Made by a program: the position numbers and the translations under genes. Of a DNA stretch of 10,151 bases, positions 7,500 to 10,151 are shown piece after piece. Origin of the DNA: Candidatus Collierbacteria bacterium CG_4_9_14_3_um_filter_43_16. Lineage in GTDB: Bacteria; Patescibacteriota; Microgenomatia; UBA1400; MFAQ01. The number at the start of each line of letters is the position of its first letter. The first letter of the stretch is position 1. The stretch covers positions 1,374 to 11,524 of the forward strand of contig PFUC01000065.1 of the NCBI GenBank assembly GCA_002789895.1, read 5' to 3'. The notes below the pieces were generated by a model. It saw only the letters and a program-made list of their open reading frames with translations. It had not been told where the DNA came from and ran no database searches.

Positions 7500-8759
7500 C
7501 TAACCTGAGAATGGAAATGGAAAGGGATGTTGTTGAATGTGGTGTAAATACTCAGCGATTTTTTTCGGATCTCCGGTATACTTTCCAGGCGTGTTTGATA
7601 CTTTGGCTGTCTTCAACCAAGTATCTCCTTCATTCAAACTTACCGCTACCAGCTTGATGACAGTTCTGAGCGGTCGATAAGCAGGGGTCTTTTTGAAGAA
7701 CTCCTTGTTGTTAGTAAAGTACCCTCCGATGCCGAAGGCGTCCTTGTACCCCAGATTACGAATTTGTCGACTTAACTTGATCGCCTTGTGGGCGTCAAGT
7801 GAATCTGTTGGCATTAAAGTGACAGTAGCGGGATCAACATCGACTGAAGGATGGGTTAAAAAGCAATTGGCTAAGCTTATCTGTCTTTTCGCAACCCCAC
7901 TATCAAAACGAAAGCTCTTAAAGAGATGTGCCATTTCCGGTGTAAGTGTTGCCCAGAAGAATTCGTCGGTAAATGTATCCATGAGGGCAGTGGCGACATT
8001 TTCACCGTAGACAGCTCTCCACGCAGCATTGGCCGTCTGATTTGCCCACTCGATGCCAAAGATAGCCGCGTGAAACATGGGCCACTGGTGAGCCACTGTA
8101 CCCTTTGGAGCCAAACCGGAAAAGTAGGAGTGATAAGGCACGCTGGCACCCACATATACCCCCCCACTCTTAAAGGAACCACCTCTTTTATAGAGAATTT
8201 CATTAGCTTCGTCGTGCATCCAATTGTAAGCTCTGCGCCTCATACCAAATTCGGCTACTTGTAATCCGGCTTCTTTCATCCTATCGATACCTTGATAGAG
8301 TACTTCATGCCAATCATCATCCGGAAGCCATTCGTTTTCCTCATTGAAAGTTTGAGAATTTATGGCAAGAAGCACGGTTTCAAAGAATATACCCATTTCG
8401 ATTGAACCAATAACAGAGCCGTGTAATTGGCCTTCATTGTCCTGCCAAAACTTCACCAACTCGGGATTGTACCTATATTTTTCTCTCCAGTCAAAATAAC
8501 TTTTGGGGATGAAATGCCAGGCATTTCGGAAAAACTCCATTTTATTTGGATCTGAGCCGACAAGCTTTAGGTCTTGAACTTTTTCGGTAAGTAGACCCGC
8601 ATATCCTGGTGGATAGATAGTTTTGTCGCGATCGTTAAACTCATAATAACCCCATGCTTTGGGGTATAAAGTACGGAATCCGTTACACATAGAGTCGTCG
8701 TAAACATCGTTTTCAAGTATGTCACGGATAATCTCATTTCCGGAACTTCTGTGCGCCAT
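7500..8759 (-). CDS. pncB: Nicotinate phosphoribosyltransferase, divergent
   Basis: Joins nicotinate to PRPP to make nicotinate mononucleotide, coupled to ATP hydrolysis, as the entry to NAD salvage. The 419 residues align along their length, by eye, with E. coli PncB (400). Matching blocks are SYFDWREKYRYNPE (87-100, cf. YLNWLREFRFNPE), VAEFGMRRR (168-176, cf. MDFGTRRR), KGTVAHQW (219-226) with H224 at the autophosphorylated histidine (His219 in Salmonella), ALMDTFTDEFF (258-268), FRFDSG (283-288), PTDSLDAHKAIKLSR (317-331), FGIGG (342-346), TVIKLV (366-371) and VSNTPGK (387-393). Several motifs are altered: the N-terminal TDxYKxxM region reads NDVYDDSM, and FVGTSN reads YVGASV. The tail ends in the odd repeat HPFPFPFSG. 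The start is fixed by a GGAGG site five bases upstream. Transcription probably begins near 8814, or reads through from the helicase, and ends at the terminator just after the stop. Confidence 0.88.
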   Translation of the reverse strand: MAHRSSGNEIIRDILENDVYDDSMCNGFRTLYPKAWGYYEFNDRDKTIYPPGYAGLLTEKVQDLKLVGSDPNKMEFFRNAWHFIPKSYFDWREKYRYNPELVKFWQDNEGQLHGSVIGSIEMGIFFETVLLAINSQTFNEENEWLPDDDWHEVLYQGIDRMKEAGLQVAEFGMRRRAYNWMHDEANEILYKRGGSFKSGGVYVGASVPYHSYFSGLAPKGTVAHQWPMFHAAIFGIEWANQTANAAWRAVYGENVATALMDTFTDEFFWATLTPEMAHLFKSFRFDSGVAKRQISLANCFLTHPSVDVDPATVTLMPTDSLDAHKAIKLSRQIRNLGYKDAFGIGGYFTNNKEFFKKTPAYRPLRTVIKLVAVSLNEGDTWLKTAKVSNTPGKYTGDPKKIAEYLHHIQQHPFPFPFSG

Positions 8760-8764
8760 TCATG

Positions 8765-8769
8765 CCTCC
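8765..8769 (-). promoter_or_regulatory. Shine-Dalgarno site of pncB
   Basis: GGAGG on the minus strand lies five bases before ATG 8759. It is the only clear Shine-Dalgarno sequence before any of the seven genes here, and it supports ATG 8759 as the pncB start. Its first two bases can pair in a small hairpin with the upstream CCG (8779-8777), so access may be modulated. Confidence 0.8.
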
Positions 8770-8788
8770 GATTTTTCGGCTCTAGCCG
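8768..8788 (-). promoter_or_regulatory. Two competing small hairpins at the pncB ribosome-binding site
   Basis: In the minus-strand RNA, CGGC (8788-8785) can pair with GCCG (8780-8777) around a UAGA loop. Alternatively CCG (8779-8777) can pair with CGG (8770-8768) around AAAAAU, taking the first two bases of the GGAGG site. The folds share the CCG bases and cannot coexist. The arrangement resembles a simple on/off translational switch. The stems are only 4 and 3 bp, and I do not recognise a known NAD riboswitch here, so this may be chance. Confidence 0.25.
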
Positions 8789-8820
8789 TTATTTTAGTGT
8801 ACCTACGATTTTTACAGGGT

Positions 8821-8829
8821 TTTATAACA
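8821..8829 (-). promoter_or_regulatory. Candidate extended -10 promoter for pncB
   Basis: The minus strand has TGT followed by TATAAA (five of six matches to TATAAT) in the 83-base gap between the helicase stop and pncB. Transcription would start near 8814, giving an untranslated leader of about 55 bases that includes the small hairpins and the GGAGG site. No convincing -35 is visible. I see no strong terminator after the helicase, so read-through from it could also supply pncB mRNA. Confidence 0.4.
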
Positions 8830-8842
8830 CATAGTGTCCAAA

Positions 8843-10039
8843 TTAGATGTTTTCTACAAAAGTTAAAGCGACTCCTTGTTTTCCGGCCCGCCCGGTACGG
8901 CCGATACGATGAGTGTAGTCGTCGAAAGTGGCTGGTTCGTCGTAGTTTATGACATGTGAGATATCCTTGACATCAATTCCTCTGGCGGCCACATCGGTGG
9001 CAATCAGGATATTGATTTGGTTAGATTTGAACTTTCGTAGAACGTTTTCGCGTTGATTCTGTCTTTTGTCGCCATGAATGGCGTCAGCGGGAAAGCCAGC
9101 ATTCTGTAAAGCAATGGAGATTTTCTCTACTCCATGTTTAGTGCGGCCAAAAATAAGCACTTTTTTAAACTCTTCTTTTCTGAGAAGATCACTTAGGACA
9201 TCCATTTTATTCCCATGCGTGCGGATAATATTTTGGTCGACATTGTGAGAAGTGGCACCGTTTTTGACAGAAATTTTTTGCGGATCGGTTAAGAATCGGC
9301 GGGCAATATCCTCAACTTTTGGGTCTAAAGTAGCCGAGAAGAGTAAAGTTTGTCTTTCCTTGGGAAGAAAGGACATAAGCTCGGTAATTTCTTTGACGAA
9401 GCCCATGTCCAGCATCCGGTCAACTTCATCTAAGACTACGGTACGGGTGTTTTGAAGATTCAAGGCACGACGATTATAAAGATCTCTCAACCTACCAGGA
9501 GTTCCGATATAGATGTGGGGACGACGACGAAGGTCATCTAATTGACGACGAATGTCGGAGCCTCCTATTAAAACACAGGAATAGATGGGTAAGTTGGATG
9601 CTAAAGCACGAATTTCGTCACGGATCTGAACAGCTAGTTCGCGGGTGGGAGCCACAATCAGACAAGTTTCATTTGGGTTGGACAAGAGTTTTTGAATGAC
9701 TGGGAGGGCAAAAGTAGCGGTTTTCCCGGTACCGGTGTCCGCTAGTCCAATGATATCTTTACCGTTCAGTGCGTGTTCAAGTGCCTGATCTTGAATTTGG
9801 GTAGGAGTAACCATACCCAGACTAGCTAAATTTGTGTGAACCTGGGGATGCAGATTGAAATCAGAGAATGCGTGCTTGATTACGGCCTCCGCTTCGGTTA
9901 CAGGCGTGGCGGCACAAACAAACAATCTTGGATCAAGAGACTTAGGCATAAAACGATTGCGTCTTCGGAAATTGCTTTCCGAAGAGCGAAAACCACGATT
10001 AGCTGGTCTCCGGCCATAAGAAGGACGTGAATTAAACAT
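8843..10039 (-). CDS. DEAD-box family ATP-dependent RNA helicase (DEVD variant)
   Basis: Unwinds RNA duplexes with ATP; likely roles are ribosome assembly, RNA turnover or cold adaptation. The 398 residues show the two RecA-like domains with all motifs: F59 upstream of the Q motif and PTQIQ (79-83), motif I ADTGTGKT (100-107), Ia PTREL (131-135), GG (159-160), Ib TPGR (180-183), motif II DEVD (204-207), III SAT (235-237), IV IFGRTK (296-301), V ATDVAARGID (347-356) and VI HRIGRTGRAG (377-386). Motif II has valine for the usual alanine. The first 40 residues are an arginine-rich, probably disordered tail (SRPSYGRR, RRRNR) likely to contact RNA. The protein stops soon after motif VI, without the long C-terminal extension of DeaD or RhlE-type proteins, so I give no symbol. 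ATG 10039 gives the basic tail; a later Met31 is possible. No Shine-Dalgarno site lies at normal distance, and a structured leader precedes it. Confidence 0.95.
   Translation of the reverse strand: MFNSRPSYGRRPANRGFRSSESNFRRRNRFMPKSLDPRLFVCAATPVTEAEAVIKHAFSDFNLHPQVHTNLASLGMVTPTQIQDQALEHALNGKDIIGLADTGTGKTATFALPVIQKLLSNPNETCLIVAPTRELAVQIRDEIRALASNLPIYSCVLIGGSDIRRQLDDLRRRPHIYIGTPGRLRDLYNRRALNLQNTRTVVLDEVDRMLDMGFVKEITELMSFLPKERQTLLFSATLDPKVEDIARRFLTDPQKISVKNGATSHNVDQNIIRTHGNKMDVLSDLLRKEEFKKVLIFGRTKHGVEKISIALQNAGFPADAIHGDKRQNQRENVLRKFKSNQINILIATDVAARGIDVKDISHVINYDEPATFDDYTHRIGRTGRAGKQGVALTFVENI
9962..9985 (-). repeat. Perfect 10-bp inverted repeat with GCAA tetraloop inside the helicase coding sequence
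   Basis: Bases 9962-9971 and 9976-9985 are exact reverse complements around a 4-base loop. On the mRNA strand this is UCUUCGGAAA, loop GCAA, UUUCCGAAGA. The loop fits the GNRA tetraloop pattern. The hairpin starts 54 bases after the start codon and encodes residues 19-26 (SSESNFRR) of the disordered basic tail, where protein constraint is weak. It could slow early elongation, or serve as a binding or processing site on the helicase's own mRNA. Confidence 0.7.
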
Positions 10040-10057
10040 ATTTTGTGGGGATTTTCC

Positions 10058-10091
10058 CGATTGTCCTCTGGAAAATTAAGCTAGACAATCG
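10058..10091 (-). repeat. 8-bp inverted repeat in the helicase leader
   Basis: Minus-strand arms CGATTGTC (10091-10084) and GACAATCG (10065-10058) pair perfectly around an 18-base loop. The loop contains TAATTTTCC and AGAG. The structure would end about 18 bases before the helicase start codon. The next outer pair does not match, so the stem is exactly 8 bp. It could be an RNA stem-loop or a protein-binding site. Confidence 0.5.
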
Positions 10092-10099
10092 AGATCGAG

Positions 10100-10126
10100 T
10101 CTACCTCAGAGCTAACAGCTCTACCT
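10100..10126 (-). repeat. Two AGGTAGA direct repeats flanking a small hairpin
   Basis: AGGTAGA occurs at 10126-10120 and 10106-10100, start-to-start distance 20 bases (about two helical turns). The 6-bp hairpin AGAGCT-GTT-AGCTCT (10122-10108) lies between and partly over the first copy. Two in-phase copies could be a small operator, or the hairpin could act in the RNA. Short repeats of 7 bp can arise by chance. Confidence 0.3.
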
Positions 10127-10151
10127 AAGAACAATTATGGGTTATTGTACC

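Larger units (their letters stand above)
10040..10151 (-). promoter_or_regulatory. Structured leader upstream of the helicase
   Basis: This 112-base stretch up to the right edge has no supported gene. On the minus strand it holds candidate -10 hexamers TACAAT (10149-10144) and CATAAT (10139-10134), with any -35 mostly off the window. Next come a hairpin AGAGCU-GUU-AGCUCU (10122-10108), two copies of AGGTAGA spaced 20 bases apart (10126-10120 and 10106-10100), and a perfect 8-bp inverted repeat CGATTGTC/GACAATCG (10091-10084 and 10065-10058) around an 18-base loop. A short GGG-AAAAT-CCC stem (10058-10048) lies just before the start codon. Long folded leaders are known for cold-shock and DEAD-box genes. 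A regulatory leader is my inference. Confidence 0.45.

Noticed and set aside
7926..8264. 112-codon plus-strand ORF opposite pncB
   Set aside because: It is antisense to a clearly conserved coding region, has no ribosome-binding site and no recognisable motif. Similar plus-strand ORFs at 403-639, 3460-3774, 6647-6943 and 7693-8010 are rejected for the same reason.
8827..8837. ACAC-ATA-GTGT inverted repeat as a helicase terminator or operator
   Set aside because: The arms are only 4 bp and no T-tract follows on the minus strand; it may be chance overlap with the candidate -10 region.
10040..10151. tRNA-like segment (TTAGCTCTGAGGTAGA) upstream of the helicase
   Set aside because: The D-arm-like string has no matching D stem, no T arm with TTCGANNC and no acceptor pairing, so no cloverleaf forms.
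1..10151. Mobile element, CRISPR array, toxin-antitoxin or defence system
   Set aside because: No repeat array, transposase, integrase, nuclease or terminal inverted repeat was seen; every long frame is accounted for by housekeeping metabolism or RNA handling.

Overview
This window reads as a piece of a compact bacterial chromosome of moderate GC content. All seven protein genes lie on the minus strand and there is almost no spare DNA. Several features fit a Candidate Phyla Radiation (Patescibacteria) genome, perhaps Microgenomates-like: a bifunctional phosphoglucose/phosphomannose isomerase, a PEP synthase of about 760 residues beside enolase, an arginine-rich DEAD-box helicase without a long C-terminal extension, NAD salvage by a divergent PncB, and very few Shine-Dalgarno sites. 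TGA is used as a stop (end of enolase), so the lineages that read UGA as glycine are unlikely. The assignment is an inference from gene style, not from a marker gene.

In transcription order (right to left): 10151-10040 is a structured, apparently untranslated leader. 10039-8843 is a DEAD-box RNA helicase with a DEVD motif II. 8842-8760 is a short intergenic region with a candidate promoter and the only clear Shine-Dalgarno site. 8759-7500 is nicotinate phosphoribosyltransferase (pncB), ending at a strong intrinsic terminator (7491-7460). An extended -10 promoter (7437-7429) then starts a tight five-gene run: phosphomannomutase/phosphoglucomutase (7422-6016), phosphoglucose/phosphomannose isomerase (6014-4929), PEP synthase (4914-2638), enolase (2636-1362) and cofactor-independent phosphoglycerate mutase (1310 to beyond base 1). 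Gaps in the run are 1, 14, 1 and 51 bases. No gene-free stretch exceeds about 110 bases.

The five-gene run links pyruvate to PEP, 2-phosphoglycerate and 3-phosphoglycerate. Separately it links fructose-6-phosphate to glucose-6-phosphate or mannose-6-phosphate and on to the 1-phosphates used for nucleotide sugars. It looks like a lower glycolysis/gluconeogenesis plus sugar-activation operon. PncB salvages nicotinate for NAD.

I found no mobile element, CRISPR array, tRNA, rRNA, defence cassette or clearly new multi-gene system. The more unusual signals are in the RNA: a perfect 10-bp hairpin with a GCAA loop inside the helicase coding sequence, inverted and direct repeats in the helicase leader, a predicted leaderless start for the sugar operon, a 20-codon ORF bridging enolase and phosphoglycerate mutase, and possible alternative hairpins at the pncB ribosome-binding site. 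All of these are predictions from sequence alone.
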